Below, piece by piece: positions 41,462-58,475 of a stretch of DNA of 64,000 nucleotides. The first letter of the stretch is position 1. The number at the start of each line of letters is the position of its first letter. Both the position numbers and the translations under genes were made by a program. The stretch comes from Hydrogenophilales bacterium 16-64-40 (GTDB lineage: Bacteria; Pseudomonadota; Gammaproteobacteria; Burkholderiales; Thiobacillaceae). Below the pieces are notes generated by a model. It was not told the origin of the DNA. It worked only from the letters and a program-made list of their open reading frames with translations, and made no database searches. The stretch spans positions 124,001 through 188,000 of the forward strand of contig NCGX01000002.1 in assembly GCA_002256995.1 (NCBI GenBank), read 5' to 3'.

Positions 41462-42091
41462 ATGGGTCAATCACACATTCCACCCGTCTGGCGCTGGGTC
41501 GGCGAACGCGGGCTTCGGATCGTGACGGGCGAAGCCACACTCGCCTACTATGCAGCGCTGATTTCGCAAGGCCTGCCCGAAATTGAAGACCTGGTCCCGG
41601 CAGACGGCAGCCTGTTGCTGATTTTGCGGCGCGGCACAGGGGTGTCGGCGGAATTGCGGGCAGCGCTGACTGCGTTACCGGTTGACGAGCCGATGAAGCA
41701 GGGCGCGCTGCATGAAATTGCGGTTGAATACGGGGGGATCGCCGGGCCGGATTTGCCGGGGCTGGCAGAACAGGCGGGGATGGACGCGGCAAGCTATATC
41801 AATCGCCACACGGCAGCGGAATATTCAGTCGCTTTCCTGGGGTTCCAGCCGGGATTCCCGTACTTGCAAGGCTTGCCTCGCGCCCTCCACGCGCGCCGTC
41901 GGGCCTCGCCACGGGTCCGGGTGGCGGCAGGCAGCGTGGCGATAGGTGGCACGTACACCGGGATTTATCCCGCCAGCGGCCCCGGTGGCTGGCACATCAT
42001 CGGGCGCACGACGGTAGCCCTGTTCGACCCGCAGCGCGAGGCGCCGGCCTTGCTGGCGGCGGGCGACCGCGTGCGCTTTGTGCCGATATGA
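41462..42091 (+). CDS. pxpB: 5-oxoprolinase subunit B (PxpB)
   Basis: A 209-residue PxpB with the KipI-type C-terminal cyclophilin-like fold (VAFLGFQPGFPYLQGLP and GSVAIGGTYTGIYPASGPGGW). With PxpA and PxpC it forms the ATP-dependent enzyme that opens 5-oxoproline to glutamate. The ATG at 41462 has AAGGA five bases upstream; an ATG at 41447 is the alternative. It overlaps pxpC by four bases. Confidence 0.93.
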   Translation: MGQSHIPPVWRWVGERGLRIVTGEATLAYYAALISQGLPEIEDLVPADGSLLLILRRGTGVSAELRAALTALPVDEPMKQGALHEIAVEYGGIAGPDLPGLAEQAGMDAASYINRHTAAEYSVAFLGFQPGFPYLQGLPRALHARRRASPRVRVAAGSVAIGGTYTGIYPASGPGGWHIIGRTTVALFDPQREAPALLAAGDRVRFVPI

Positions 42092-42999
42092 TCGAGGTGC
42101 TGCGCGCCGGTCTGTGCGACCTGGTGATGGATCTGGGCTGGCCCGGCTGGGGAGCGCTCGGCGTGCCCGCGGGCGGCGCGGGCGATCCGGCGGCGCTGGC
42201 GGCGGCCAATGCGCTGGTGGGCAACAACGAGATGGCGGCGGGACTTGAAGTCACGCTGTTGGGGCCCTTGTTGCGGTTTCCGCTGGGGGGCGTAGTGGCG
42301 CTCACCGGCGCGCCGTTTGCGGCAACGCGCAGCAGCGGCGCGGCGCTGGCGTGGAACCAGACCCTGGTGCTGGCCGCGGGCGAGACGCTGAGCCTGGAGC
42401 GGGCGGAAACGGGGTGCCGCTGTTGGCTGGCGGTGCGGGGCGGGCTGGCGGTGCCGCCCGTGATGGGCAGTCGCAGCACCTTTCTGCCGGCCGGGTTCGG
42501 CGGCCACCTGGGCCGTGCGTTGCAAGGGGGGGACGTGCTGCCATGCGGGACACCCGCGGGTGCGGTCCGCTTGCTGCGCGCCCGCACGCCGTCGAACGCG
42601 CAGGCTGCGCCGTTGCGTGTGGTGGCGGGCCCCCAGCTCGGCCAGTTCGACGATGCCGGCCTGGCCGCATTCTTTGCTGGAACCTATCGGGTGAACGCGG
42701 CGTCAGACCGTCGCGGTCTGCGGCTGCGCGGCCCGGCCGTGACGCATGCGCAGTCAGCGTTGCCATCGCAGGGCGTGCTGCCCGGCGCGGTGCAGGTGCC
42801 GCCCGACGGCCAGCCCATCATCCTGGGCTGGGACGGGCCGGTGACAGGCGGTTATCCGGTGATCGCCGCGATCATCAGCGCCGACCTGCCCAGGCTTGCG
42901 CAGTTGCGAGCGGGGGACGCGGTCCGGTTTGTGACGATGGAGCTTGAACGAGCCCGGGCGCTGGCCGAGGCTGCGTGGGAAATTGAGGAACTGGCATGA
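42088..42999 (+). CDS. pxpC: 5-oxoprolinase subunit C (PxpC)
   Basis: A 303-residue protein with the PxpC/KipA-type biotin-dependent-carboxylase-like fold: DLGWPGWGALGVPAGGAGDP near the start and ILGWDGPVTGGYPVIA near the end. It works with PxpB and PxpA in 5-oxoproline cleavage. It overlaps pxpB and pxpA by four bases each, so the three are translated together. Confidence 0.93.
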   Translation: MIEVLRAGLCDLVMDLGWPGWGALGVPAGGAGDPAALAAANALVGNNEMAAGLEVTLLGPLLRFPLGGVVALTGAPFAATRSSGAALAWNQTLVLAAGETLSLERAETGCRCWLAVRGGLAVPPVMGSRSTFLPAGFGGHLGRALQGGDVLPCGTPAGAVRLLRARTPSNAQAAPLRVVAGPQLGQFDDAGLAAFFAGTYRVNAASDRRGLRLRGPAVTHAQSALPSQGVLPGAVQVPPDGQPIILGWDGPVTGGYPVIAAIISADLPRLAQLRAGDAVRFVTMELERARALAEAAWEIEELA

Positions 43000-43706
43000 T
43001 CGAACTCAATGCCGACATCGGCGAAGGCTGCGACGACGCCAGCCTGATGCCTTATCTGGCGCGGGTGTCGATTGCCTGCGGCGGCCATGCCGGCGATGCT
43101 GTCAGCATGACGGCCGCGCTGCGCCTGGCGGCGGAGCATGGCGTGGCGGCGGGCGCCCATCCGAGCTACCCAGACCGCGCGCAGTTCGGCCGCCAGGCAC
43201 TGGCGGCCTCGGAGGACGAAATTGCCGCGTGGGTGATGCAGCAGACCGAGGTGTTGGCTGAACAGGCGGCGCGATTGGGCCTCCGGCTGGCGCATGTCAA
43301 GCCGCATGGTGCGCTGTACGACGTGGCGGCGCGCGATGCCGGCGTGGCCCGGGCGATCGCGCGCGCGGTGGCGGCACTCGATCCGGCGCTGGCCCTGGTG
43401 GGCTTGTCCGGGTCGCAGCTGATCGCGGCCGGGCAGGGCGCTGGCTTGGCTGTGCTGCACGAGGCGTTTGCCGATCGCCGTTATCAGTCCGATGGCCAAC
43501 TTGTTTCACGTGAAACCGCCGGCGCGCTGATCGTCGATTCGCGGGCAGCGTCCGAGCAGGCTCGGGCGCTGGCACACGGCGTGCCGGTCGGCACAGCGGG
43601 CGGCGGCGCGATTCGCGTTAAGGCGGACACGATCTGTCTGCACAGCGACACCCCCAATGCATTAAATATTGCCCGGGCCGTCCATGCGGCCCTCAATCAC
43701 GGATAA
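42996..43706 (+). CDS. pxpA: 5-oxoprolinase subunit A (PxpA, LamB/YcsF family)
   Basis: A 236-residue PxpA beginning MIELNADIGEGCDDA, with SIACGGHAGD and LAHVKPHGALYD, all family signatures. It carries the 5-oxoproline-binding part of the enzyme. A parS-like palindrome lies inside the coding sequence (codons for VSRETAG), and the heptamer array begins five bases after its stop. Confidence 0.94.
   Translation: MIELNADIGEGCDDASLMPYLARVSIACGGHAGDAVSMTAALRLAAEHGVAAGAHPSYPDRAQFGRQALAASEDEIAAWVMQQTEVLAEQAARLGLRLAHVKPHGALYDVAARDAGVARAIARAVAALDPALALVGLSGSQLIAAGQGAGLAVLHEAFADRRYQSDGQLVSRETAGALIVDSRAASEQARALAHGVPVGTAGGGAIRVKADTICLHSDTPNALNIARAVHAALNHG
43502..43517. promoter_or_regulatory. parS: parS-like ParB-binding site 2, inside pxpA
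   Basis: TGTTTCACGTGAAACC matches 15 of 16 bases of the consensus parS. It encodes part of PxpA (VSRET). Confidence 0.85.
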
Positions 43707-43711
43707 TCCCG

Positions 43712-43795
43712 CCCCTAACCCCTAACCCCTAACCCCTAACCCCTAACCCCTAACCCCTAACCCCTAACCCCTAACCCCTAACCCCTAACCCCTAC
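43712..43795 (+). repeat. Tandem heptanucleotide array, CCCCTAA x 11 plus an imperfect copy
   Basis: Eleven exact units CCCCTAA occupy 43712-43788, followed by CCCCTAC. The array fills nearly the whole gap between the pxpA stop and the ATG of the ABC-F gene, leaving no room for a Shine-Dalgarno sequence there. Tandem repeats of this kind vary in number by strand slippage. Confidence 0.95.
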
Positions 43796-43796
43796 T

Positions 43797-45692
<1,896 letters not shown>

Positions 45693-45698
45693 CGCGGA

Positions 45699-45714
45699 TG
45701 TTTCACGTGAAACG
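45699..45714. promoter_or_regulatory. parS: parS-like ParB-binding site 3, upstream of mnmG
   Basis: TGTTTCACGTGAAACG matches 15 of 16 bases of the consensus parS and lies between the ABC-F gene and mnmG, 2.6 kb from parA. Confidence 0.88.
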
Positions 45715-45741
45715 AAAGCCGGCAGCGGGTAAAATGCGCCC

Positions 45742-47661
45742 ATGAATTTTCCCGAGTCCTTCGATGTCATTGTCATCGGCGGCGGTCACGCCGGCACCGA
45801 AGCCGCGCTGGCTGCTGCGCGCTTGGGCGTGAAGACGCTGCTGCTGTCGCACAACATCGAAACCCTGGGCGCGATGTCGTGCAACCCGTCGATCGGTGGC
45901 ATCGGCAAGGGGCATCTGGTCAAGGAGGTCGACGCGCTGGGCGGCGCGATGGCGCTGGCCACCGACGAGGCGGGGATCCAGTTCCGCACGCTCAACGCAT
46001 CCAAGGGCCCCGCCGTACGGGCCACCCGGGCGCAGGCCGACCGCGTGCTGTACAAGGCGGCGATCCGCCAGCGTCTGGAAAACCAGCCCAATCTCACGTT
46101 GTTCCAGCAGGCGGTCGACGATCTGCTGCTCGACGGTGACCGCGTCGTCGGCGTGAAGACCCAGCTCGGGATTGTCTTCAGCGGCCGCGCGGTGGTGCTG
46201 ACCGCCGGCACCTTCCTGGGTGGCCTGGTGCACGTCGGGCTGGAGAATTTCCAGGCCGGGCGCATGGGCGACCCGCCCTCGGTGTCGCTGGCCGCGCGCC
46301 TGCGCGAGCTAAATCTGCCGGTGGGCCGCCTGAAAACCGGCACCCCGCCGCGCATCGACGGTCGCACCATCGACTTCAGCCAGACCCAGGCGCAGCCGGG
46401 CGACGACCCGGCGCCGGCGTTTTCCTTCATGGGCGACGCGGCGCGACATCCCCCCCAGCGCCCGTGCTGGATCACCCACACCACGGCGGAGACGCACGAG
46501 ATCATCCGCGGCGGCCTCGACCGCTCGCCGATGTACACCGGCGTCATCGAAGGGGTGGGGCCGCGCTATTGCCCGTCGATCGAGGACAAGATCACCCGCT
46601 TTGCCGACAAGACCAGCCACCAGATTTTCCTCGAACCCGAGGGGCTGACCACCCACGAGGTCTATCCCAACGGTATTTCGACCTCGCTGCCGTTCGACGT
46701 GCAGCTGGCGATCGTGCGTTCGATCCCCGGACTGGCGCGGGCGCATATCCTGCGCCCCGGCTACGCCATCGAATACGACTACTACGACCCGCGCAATCTC
46801 AAGGCTTCGCTCGAGACCAAGTCGATCGCAGGGCTGTTTTTCGCCGGACAGATCAACGGCACGACCGGTTATGAAGAGGCCGCGGCGCAGGGCTTGTTGG
46901 CGGGCACCAATGCCGGTTTGCAGGTGCTGGACAAGGACGCGTGGCACCCGGGGCGCCATGAGGCCTATCTCGGCGTGCTGGTCGACGACCTCATCACGCG
47001 TGGCGTCTCCGAGCCCTACCGCATGTTCACCAGCCGTGCCGAGTACCGCCTGCAGCTGCGCGAGGACAATGCCGACATGCGACTGTCCGAAATCGGGCGA
47101 GCCCTCGGTCTGGTCGACGACGCACGCTGGGACGCCTTCAGCCGCAAACGCGATGCGGTCGCGCGCGAGACCGAGCGTCTCAAGGCAAGCTGGGTCAACC
47201 CCACGCTCCTGCCGGCAGAGGCGGCCACCCGGCTCATTGGCCAGCCGATCGACCATGAATACAGCCTGTTCGAGTTGCTGCGCCGGCCCGACCTGAGCTA
47301 TGCGCAGGTGCTCGCACTGCCCGGCGGCGGGCCGGGGGAGGCCGACCCGCGCGTGACTGAGCAGGTCGAAATCGCCGCCAAATACCAGGGCTACATCGAT
47401 CGTCAGAATGACGAGGTCGAAAAGCAGCGCGGGCAGGAAGCCCTGCGGCTGCCGCCCGACCTCGATTACAGCCTGCTCACCGGGCTGTCGATGGAAGTGC
47501 GCCAGCGGCTGCAGAAGGCGCGTCCCGAAACGCTGGGGCAGGCGGCGCGGCTGCAAGGGATTACGCCAGCGGCCATTTCGGTGCTGCTGGTGTACGCCAA
47601 GCGCGGCTTCGCGCCAGACAAACCCCGCCTGAAGCCGGACGAACACAAGCAAAGCGCATGA
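45742..47661 (+). CDS. mnmG: tRNA U34 carboxymethylaminomethyl-modifying FAD enzyme
   Basis: A 639-residue MnmG (GidA): FAD-binding [21 protein letters not shown] at the N-terminus, family motif [22 protein letters not shown], and the helical C-terminal domain that binds MnmE. It makes the cmnm5 modification of wobble uridine in partnership with MnmE. It is the first gene of mnmG-rsmG-parA-parB and overlaps rsmG by four bases. Confidence 0.98.
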   Translation: MNFPESFDVIVIGGGHAGTEAALAAARLGVKTLLLSHNIETLGAMSCNPSIGGIGKGHLVKEVDALGGAMALATDEAGIQFRTLNASKGPAVRATRAQADRVLYKAAIRQRLENQPNLTLFQQAVDDLLLDGDRVVGVKTQLGIVFSGRAVVLTAGTFLGGLVHVGLENFQAGRMGDPPSVSLAARLRELNLPVGRLKTGTPPRIDGRTIDFSQTQAQPGDDPAPAFSFMGDAARHPPQRPCWITHTTAETHEIIRGGLDRSPMYTGVIEGVGPRYCPSIEDKITRFADKTSHQIFLEPEGLTTHEVYPNGISTSLPFDVQLAIVRSIPGLARAHILRPGYAIEYDYYDPRNLKASLETKSIAGLFFAGQINGTTGYEEAAAQGLLAGTNAGLQVLDKDAWHPGRHEAYLGVLVDDLITRGVSEPYRMFTSRAEYRLQLREDNADMRLSEIGRALGLVDDARWDAFSRKRDAVARETERLKASWVNPTLLPAEAATRLIGQPIDHEYSLFELLRRPDLSYAQVLALPGGGPGEADPRVTEQVEIAAKYQGYIDRQNDEVEKQRGQEALRLPPDLDYSLLTGLSMEVRQRLQKARPETLGQAARLQGITPAAISVLLVYAKRGFAPDKPRLKPDEHKQSA

Positions 47662-48295
47662 CGGTCGAACAACAACTGAAGGCGGGCATCGCCGCCTTGG
47701 GCCTCAGCTTGCCAGACGGCGCCGAGGCAAAGCTGCTGGCCTATCTGGCACTGCTGGAGAAGTGGAACCGTGTCCACAACCTGACCGCGGTGCGCGGCGC
47801 CGAGCGCATGGTCAGCCACCACCTGCTGGATTCGCTGGCGGCGGTTCCCTTCTTTCAGGGCGGCGGTTCTGATTCGATTCGTGTGCTCGACGTCGGCAGT
47901 GGCGGCGGCCTGCCGGGCATTCCGCTGGCGATCGCGCGGCCGGAATTGCAGGTGACGCTGATCGACAGCGTCGCCAAGAAGACCGCCTTTCTGCTGCAGG
48001 CCAAGGCCGAGCTGGGGCTGAACAATGTCAGGGTGGTCACCGGGCGGGTAGAGGATTTTCAGCTCGGGACGCATTTCGATGTCATCACGTCGCGCGCGTT
48101 TTCCGACCTCAAGGCGTTCGTCACACTGACCCGCCACCTGCTTGAGCCGGCCGGGCGCTGGCTCGCGATGAAGGGATTGATGCCGCACGAAGAGATCGCT
48201 TACATGCCGGATTGGGTGAAAGTGAGTGCCAACCACGCGCTTGTTGTCCCGGGCCTGGAGGCGAGCCGCCATTTGATTGTTCTGGAGCCTGTTGA

Positions 48296-48299
<4 letters not shown>
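47658..48299 (+). CDS. rsmG: 16S rRNA m7G527 methyltransferase
   Basis: A 213-residue RsmG: SAM-binding [20 protein letters not shown], preceded by [12 protein letters not shown] and followed by [11 protein letters not shown], all family features. It methylates G527 in the 530 loop. It overlaps mnmG by four bases and parA by four bases. Confidence 0.97.
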
Positions 48300-49080
<781 letters not shown>

Positions 49081-49081
<1 letters not shown>

Positions 49082-49932
49082 TGGCCAAACTCAAAGGACT
49101 CGGACGCGGGCTCGACGCGCTGCTGGGCGGCGAAGACAACGCGGCGCCGCCGCAGGGCGAGTTGCGCATGATGAGCGTGACGCAACTGGCGCCCGGCAAA
49201 TACCAGCCGCGCACCCAGATGGACAGCGAATCGCTGCAGGAGCTGGCCGATTCCATCCGCGCGCAGGGCCTGATGCAGCCGATTCTGGTGCGTGAAGTCG
49301 CGGGTGGCCACGAGATCATCGCCGGGGAACGCCGCTGGCGCGCCGCGCAAATGGTGGGGCTGGACGAAGTGCCGGTGCTGGTGCGCGAGGTCGGCGACGA
49401 CGCAGTGGCGGCGATGACGCTGATCGAAAACATCCAGCGCGAAGACCTCAACGCCATCGACGAGGCGCACGGCATGCAGCGCCTGATTCACGAATTCGGC
49501 ATGACGCACGATGCGGTGGCGCAGGCGCTCGGCAAGTCGCGCGCGGCGGTGTCCAACCTGCTGCGCCTGCTCAATCTGTCGCATCCGGTGCGGGACATGC
49601 TCACCGCAGGCCTTATCGAAATGGGCCACGCGCGTGCGCTGCTGCCGTTGCACGCGGCCGCGCAGCGCGAGCTGGCGCACGAAATCGAAACCCGCGGCCT
49701 GTCGGTGCGCGAAGTCGAGCGCCGGGTGGCGCGGCTGAAAGACGTCGTCGCCGCGCCGGCCAAACAGGCCGTCTCGCGTGATGTGATCCGCCTGGAAGAG
49801 GCGCTGTCGGATGCGCTAGGGATGACCGCCCACGTGCAGGCCAACAGCAAGGGCAGTGGCCGGCTGACGCTGCATTTCGCCAGCGCGGACGAGCTGCAGG
49901 GCTTGCTGCAGCGCCTGGGCATCCTGCTGTAA
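49081..49932 (+). CDS. parB: Chromosome partitioning protein ParB (Spo0J)
   Basis: A 283-residue ParB beginning MAKLKGLGRGLDALLGG, which contacts ParA. The CTPase/clamp domain has QPRTQMDSESLQELADSIR and GERRWRAAQ, the HTH reads HDAVAQALGKSRAAVSNLLRLL, and a short dimerisation domain ends it. It loads at the parS sites found at 40.2, 43.5 and 45.7 kb. The ATG overlaps the parA stop by one base; the longer frame upstream is inside parA. Confidence 0.97.
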
Positions 49933-50051
49933 GGCAAGTCTCCGTTGCGGGGGCGCGCCAACAAAAACAGAACATCACTATGTACCGAAATTCATCATCA
50001 AGCTGTTTGATGATTGCATAGGGCGCACTGATTCAGTATCATCCGCGGCTA

Positions 50052-51405
<1,354 letters not shown>

Positions 51406-51454
51406 TTTCGATTCTAGTTTCTTGTCTTCAACTTTATTTTTAACTCAGGAGTAA

Positions 51455-51700
<246 letters not shown>

Positions 51701-51752
51701 TTCTAGGGTTGATGCAGATCCTCTCTAACCCCCGTCATTAAAAGGTGCGGAT

Positions 51753-52223
51753 ATGAATTTCAACGCAACTTTGATCGGCCAGTCCGTCACGTTCATTTTC
51801 TTCGTGTGGTTCTCCATGAAGTTTGTGTGGCCGCCGATCATGAACGCGCTCGAGGCGCGCAAGAAGCAGATCGCCGACGGCCTGGCCGCGGGCGACCGCG
51901 GCAAGCACGAGCTGGAGCTGGCGGCCAAAAAAGCGGCTGACACGCTGCGCGAAGCCAAGGCGCAGGCTGCCGAAGTCATTGCCCAGGCAGACAAGCGCTC
52001 GGCTCAGATCATCGAGGAAGCGAAAATGGCTGCCAAGGAAGAAGGCGAGCGTCAGCTTGCCGCAGCCCAGGCCAATATTGGACAGGAAATGAACCGTGCG
52101 CGCGAAAGCCTGCGTGAACAGGTGGCGGCGCTGGCCGTGGCCGGTGCGGAAAAAATCCTGCGTCGCGAAGTCAATGCGCAAACGCATGCTGACCTCCTGG
52201 GCCAGCTGAAAGCCGAGCTTTAA
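51753..52223 (+). CDS. atpF: ATP synthase subunit b
   Basis: A 156-residue stator subunit: one N-terminal membrane helix ([22 protein letters not shown]) and a long charged coiled coil that reaches to delta. It lies 52 bases after atpE and three bases before atpH. Confidence 0.97.
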   Translation: MNFNATLIGQSVTFIFFVWFSMKFVWPPIMNALEARKKQIADGLAAGDRGKHELELAAKKAADTLREAKAQAAEVIAQADKRSAQIIEEAKMAAKEEGERQLAAAQANIGQEMNRARESLREQVAALAVAGAEKILRREVNAQTHADLLGQLKAEL

Positions 52224-52226
52224 GTC

Positions 52227-52763
52227 ATGAGCGAACTGTCTACCCTGGCACGTCCCTACGCCGAGGCGGTATTCCGCATGGCGCAGGACGAAAACGACCT
52301 GGCTGGCTGGTCTTCGCGCATCGCCAGGCTCGCGGCCATTGTGTCCGATGCCCAGGTGGCGCGCTTGATCAGCGACCCCACGGTTTTGACCGAGCGTGTG
52401 GCTGGCCTCATCATCGACGTGGCCGGCAGTGATCTCGGCGAACGCGGCGCCAACTTCGTCAAGGTGCTGGCTGAAAACGACCGCTTGTCGCTGCTGCCGG
52501 AAATCGGTGTGCAGTTCGAGACCCTGAAGGCGAAAGCCGAAGGCATCCTCGAAGCGACCATCACCAGCGCGCAGGAACTGACGCAGACGCAGCTCGACGA
52601 TCTGGTTGCCGGGCTTAAGGCCCGGTTCAGCCGCTCGGTGAACGTGCAGGTGGCAGTTGACCCCGAACTGATCGGTGGGGCCATCATAGCCATCGGCGAC
52701 CAGGTGATAGACGGCTCGGTGAAAGGGCGGTTGCAGCGCATGTCCTTTGCCCTGCAGGCGTAA
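52227..52763 (+). CDS. atpH: ATP synthase subunit delta
   Basis: A 178-residue delta subunit beginning [16 protein letters not shown], with the C-terminal [26 protein letters not shown] signature. It joins the b stalk to the F1 head. It follows atpF closely. Confidence 0.97.
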   Translation: MSELSTLARPYAEAVFRMAQDENDLAGWSSRIARLAAIVSDAQVARLISDPTVLTERVAGLIIDVAGSDLGERGANFVKVLAENDRLSLLPEIGVQFETLKAKAEGILEATITSAQELTQTQLDDLVAGLKARFSRSVNVQVAVDPELIGGAIIAIGDQVIDGSVKGRLQRMSFALQA

Positions 52764-52822
52764 GCCGCGGCCAGGCCCATCCAACTCATATTTATCGGAA
52801 CCTCACGGTTCGGAGAACACAC

Positions 52823-54364
<1,542 letters not shown>

Positions 54365-54391
54365 TATAGACCGCGCTGATTAGGAGCCATT

Positions 54392-55264
54392 ATGGCAGCC
54401 GGAAAAGAGATACGAACCAAGATCAAGAGCGTGGAAAACACGCGCAAGATCACCAAGGCGATGGAGATGGTCGCCGCGTCCAAGATGCGCAAGGCACAGG
54501 AGCGCATGCGGGCCGCGCGCCCGTATGCCGAGAAAATTGCAAATGTCGCCACTCACCTGGCATACGCGCACACGGAATACAAGCATCCCTTCGTGATCGC
54601 GCGTGACACCGTCAAGCGCGTCGGCGTCATCGTCATCACCTCCGACAAGGGCCTGTGCGGCGGCCTCAACACCAACGTCTTCCGTCTGGCGGTGAACCAG
54701 ATGAAGCAGTGGGAAACCGCCGGCATCGCCATCGACGTCACCGCGTTCGGCAACAAGGGGCTGGGGTTCATGCAGCGCCTGGGCTCGAACGTGGTGTCGC
54801 AGCTCACCGGCCTGGGCGATACCCCGCACATGGACAAGCTGATCGGCCCGGTCAAGGTCATGCTGGATGCCTATCTCGAAGGCAGGATCGATGCGCTGTA
54901 CATCGTCTACAACCGCTTCATCAACACCATGAAGCAGGAGCCCACGCTGACCCAGCTGCTGCCGCTGGCGCGACAGGAAGACGAAGCGGAAGCGAGCCTG
55001 AAAAAGCACTGGGATTATATCTACGAACCCGATGCCAAGCCGGTGGTCGACGAGATGCTGATGCGCTACATCGAGTCGCTGGTGTATCAGGGCGTTGCCG
55101 AGAACATCGCGTGTGAACAATCGGCGCGGATGGTGGCGATGAAATCCGCTTCCGACAACGCCAAGGACGTGATCGGCGAACTGAAGCTGGTCTACAACAA
55201 GACCCGCCAGGCTGCGATCACCAAGGAACTGTCGGAGATCGTCGCTGGTGCGGCTGCGGTTTGA
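54392..55264 (+). CDS. atpG: ATP synthase subunit gamma
   Basis: A 290-residue rotor subunit, [35 protein letters not shown] at the N-terminus and the C-terminal helix [31 protein letters not shown], both forming the central shaft. It lies 27 bases after atpA. Confidence 0.98.
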   Translation: MAAGKEIRTKIKSVENTRKITKAMEMVAASKMRKAQERMRAARPYAEKIANVATHLAYAHTEYKHPFVIARDTVKRVGVIVITSDKGLCGGLNTNVFRLAVNQMKQWETAGIAIDVTAFGNKGLGFMQRLGSNVVSQLTGLGDTPHMDKLIGPVKVMLDAYLEGRIDALYIVYNRFINTMKQEPTLTQLLPLARQEDEAEASLKKHWDYIYEPDAKPVVDEMLMRYIESLVYQGVAENIACEQSARMVAMKSASDNAKDVIGELKLVYNKTRQAAITKELSEIVAGAAAV

Positions 55265-55313
55265 ACGTGCCCAATACACTGAATTGCGCGATCACAGAAT
55301 TTAATCTTCTTAG

Positions 55314-56702
<1,389 letters not shown>

Positions 56703-56710
56703 GCAAGGGA

Positions 56711-56795
56711 TCTGGGATCAGGATTCAGGTTCAGGGAAAAGCGCGGCGTAGCCGCACCACCCCTGATCCCTGACGCTTGATCCCTGACCCCTAAC
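56711..56795. repeat. Inverted heptamer repeats between atpD and atpC
   Basis: The right arm (56761-56795) is five consecutive heptamers, CCCTGAT, CCCTGAC, GCTTGAT, CCCTGAC, CCCTAAC. The left arm (56711-56736) is a degenerate series of the same units in the opposite orientation (TCAGGATTCAGG-like). A short GC-rich hairpin (GCGGC/GCCGC) lies between them. The whole can fold as an imperfect hairpin. Confidence 0.8.
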
Positions 56796-56806
56796 GAGGT
56801 TTTAAA

Positions 56807-57229
56807 ATGGCCATGACCCTACGCGTCGACATCGTTAGCGCAGAAAAACTACTTTACTCCGGCACCGCCGAAGTGGTGATTGCTCCCGGCATGCGGGGTG
56901 AGCTCGGTATCTACCCGCTCCACACCCCGTTGTTGACCACGCTCAAAGCCGGTTCGGTACGGATCAAAGTGCCGAACCAGGCTGAAGAAGAGCTGGTCTA
57001 CGTCTCCGGTGGCATTCTCGAAGTCCAGCCGCATGTCGTCACCATCCTGTCCGACACCGCCATTCGCGGCGCCGACCTCGACGAAGCCAAGGCCCTCGAG
57101 GCCAAGCGCGCCGCCGAGGACGCGATGAAAGACAAGGCCGCCACCATCGACTACGCGCAAGCGCAGGCCGAACTGGCCCAGGCGGTGGCCCAGTTGGCTG
57201 CGATCAAGAAGCTGCGCAAGCTGACCTGA
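56807..57229 (+). CDS. atpC: ATP synthase subunit epsilon
   Basis: A 140-residue epsilon subunit: N-terminal beta sandwich ([36 protein letters not shown]) and a C-terminal two-helix hairpin that can inhibit ATP hydrolysis. It is the last gene of the operon, cut off from atpD by a repeat. Confidence 0.97.
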   Translation: MAMTLRVDIVSAEKLLYSGTAEVVIAPGMRGELGIYPLHTPLLTTLKAGSVRIKVPNQAEEELVYVSGGILEVQPHVVTILSDTAIRGADLDEAKALEAKRAAEDAMKDKAATIDYAQAQAELAQAVAQLAAIKKLRKLT

Positions 57230-57250
57230 CCCACGGCAGGCGCTAACAAA

Positions 57251-57276
57251 AAGGCAACCTTCGGGTTGCCTTTTTT
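57251..57276 (+). terminator. Rho-independent terminator of the ATP synthase operon
   Basis: AAGGCAACC (57251-57259), loop TTCG, GGTTGCCTT (57264-57272), then a T-run. A textbook UUCG terminator. Confidence 0.93.
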
Positions 57277-57527
57277 ATGGAAAAAAGGCGGCGGCGGCAA
57301 CCATTCGGGCGGACGGGTCACAATGCAAAAGGCGGAACAAGGGTTGACTGAACGGATTATTGGACTAGTTTTCAAGCAGTAGCGCTTGATAAAAGCAATG
57401 GATGTTCAATGTGGATCGCGGATGAACGACGACGATTGTCGCGGGTTATCGATTCGATACCTGGTGCCGCCTAGTATCTTGGGAACACCATGGCGCGCCC
57501 CATTTTCAATGTTTATAGGAGCGTAAA

Positions 57528-58184
57528 ATGCGTACAACACCTTTTCTTGTCAGTGTCCTAGGCGCAACCCTGATGTCGATTGGGGCTGCAGCGGCATATG
57601 CGGAAGATGCCCCTTTTTACAATCCGACCAATGCCGCCAGCCCGAGTGGCTATACCACCGGTTATGAGCTTTTCAGGACGATCGGCTGCCCGGGTCGTGA
57701 GCTTCTTGGCACGCCTTGTCCAGTGCCGCCGCCGCCTGCGCCGGTTGCCGAAGCGCCCGAACCCGAGCCTGCGGCTGCGCCGCCTGCACCAGAGGCAGCG
57801 CCTGAGCCCGCGCCGCTTGCGCCTGCGGCGGAACCCGTACCGGTCGCGACGCTGGTGCTGGAAGGCGTGAATTTTGATTTCGACAAGGCGGTCATCCGGC
57901 CGCAGGATTACCCCATCCTCGACCAGAATATCGTCGCCCTGAAAGAATGGGGGGATGTGGATGTGGAGGTTGCAGGCCACACGTGCAACATCGGCACCGA
58001 AGAATACAACCTGGGTTTGTCGCTGCGCCGGGCCGAGGCGGTTCGTAACTACCTGATCAGTAAGGGCGTCTCGGCAGATCGTCTGACCGTCAGGGGCTAC
58101 GGAGAGTCCCGGCCGGCGGTTAGCAACGATACGCGGGAGGGCCGCGCCCAGAACCGTCGTGTCGAACTGGTACGTTACAAATAG
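57528..58184 (+). CDS. OmpA-family envelope protein, first copy, with an altered peptidoglycan-binding residue
   Basis: A 218-residue exported protein: signal peptide (MRTTPFLVSVLGATLMSIG, cleavage after AYA), two cysteines about 14 residues apart (IGCPG and TPCPV), a Pro/Ala/Glu linker (about 70-105), and an OmpA C-terminal domain (VNFDFDKAVIRP, NLGLSLRRAEAVRNYL, NRRVELVRYK). In the motif GHTDxxG the Asp that contacts peptidoglycan is Cys here (GHTCNIGTEEYN). The tandem copy downstream keeps it. A strong TATAGGAGC site precedes the ATG. Confidence 0.88.
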   Translation: MRTTPFLVSVLGATLMSIGAAAAYAEDAPFYNPTNAASPSGYTTGYELFRTIGCPGRELLGTPCPVPPPPAPVAEAPEPEPAAAPPAPEAAPEPAPLAPAAEPVPVATLVLEGVNFDFDKAVIRPQDYPILDQNIVALKEWGDVDVEVAGHTCNIGTEEYNLGLSLRRAEAVRNYLISKGVSADRLTVRGYGESRPAVSNDTREGRAQNRRVELVRYK

Positions 58185-58205
58185 CCAAGTTCCTGTTTGA
58201 ACTGA

Positions 58206-58233
58206 ATACGGGGACTACGGTCCCCGTATTTTT
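58206..58233 (+). terminator. Rho-independent terminator after the first OmpA-domain gene
   Basis: ATACGGGGAC, loop TACG, GTCCCCGTAT, followed by TTTTT. A UNCG-type tetraloop terminator. Confidence 0.9.
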
Positions 58234-58475
58234 GATACGTAGTAGAATCGTTCTTGTGTCGTATTTTTGCGACACGCAAATCGCACTCCGGCATGTATTT
58301 TGCATGTCTTGAGCGACCGAGTTCGAAAATGCTGTGTTATGTTCGGTAACGCACAGAATCGGCGCGCGGTTTTAAGTATTCTCAATTGAACGTTATTACC
58401 CAACATCCTGTGAAACACCATCAGTGTTCAGGATGTCCCTTGAATTTTGCTTGAGTTTTTTATAGGAGCTTTAAT
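58234..58475. other. Leader of the second OmpA-domain gene
   Basis: With the terminator this makes a 291-base gap between the two OmpA genes. No further gene is visible; the sequence is AT-richer than its surroundings, suiting a separate promoter, but no clear -35/-10 pair can be fixed. Confidence 0.4.

Noticed and set aside
49994-50014. Inverted repeat after parB as a terminator
   Set aside because: ATCATCAA/TTGATGAT is AT-rich and lacks a following T-run; it could as well belong to the ATP synthase promoter.
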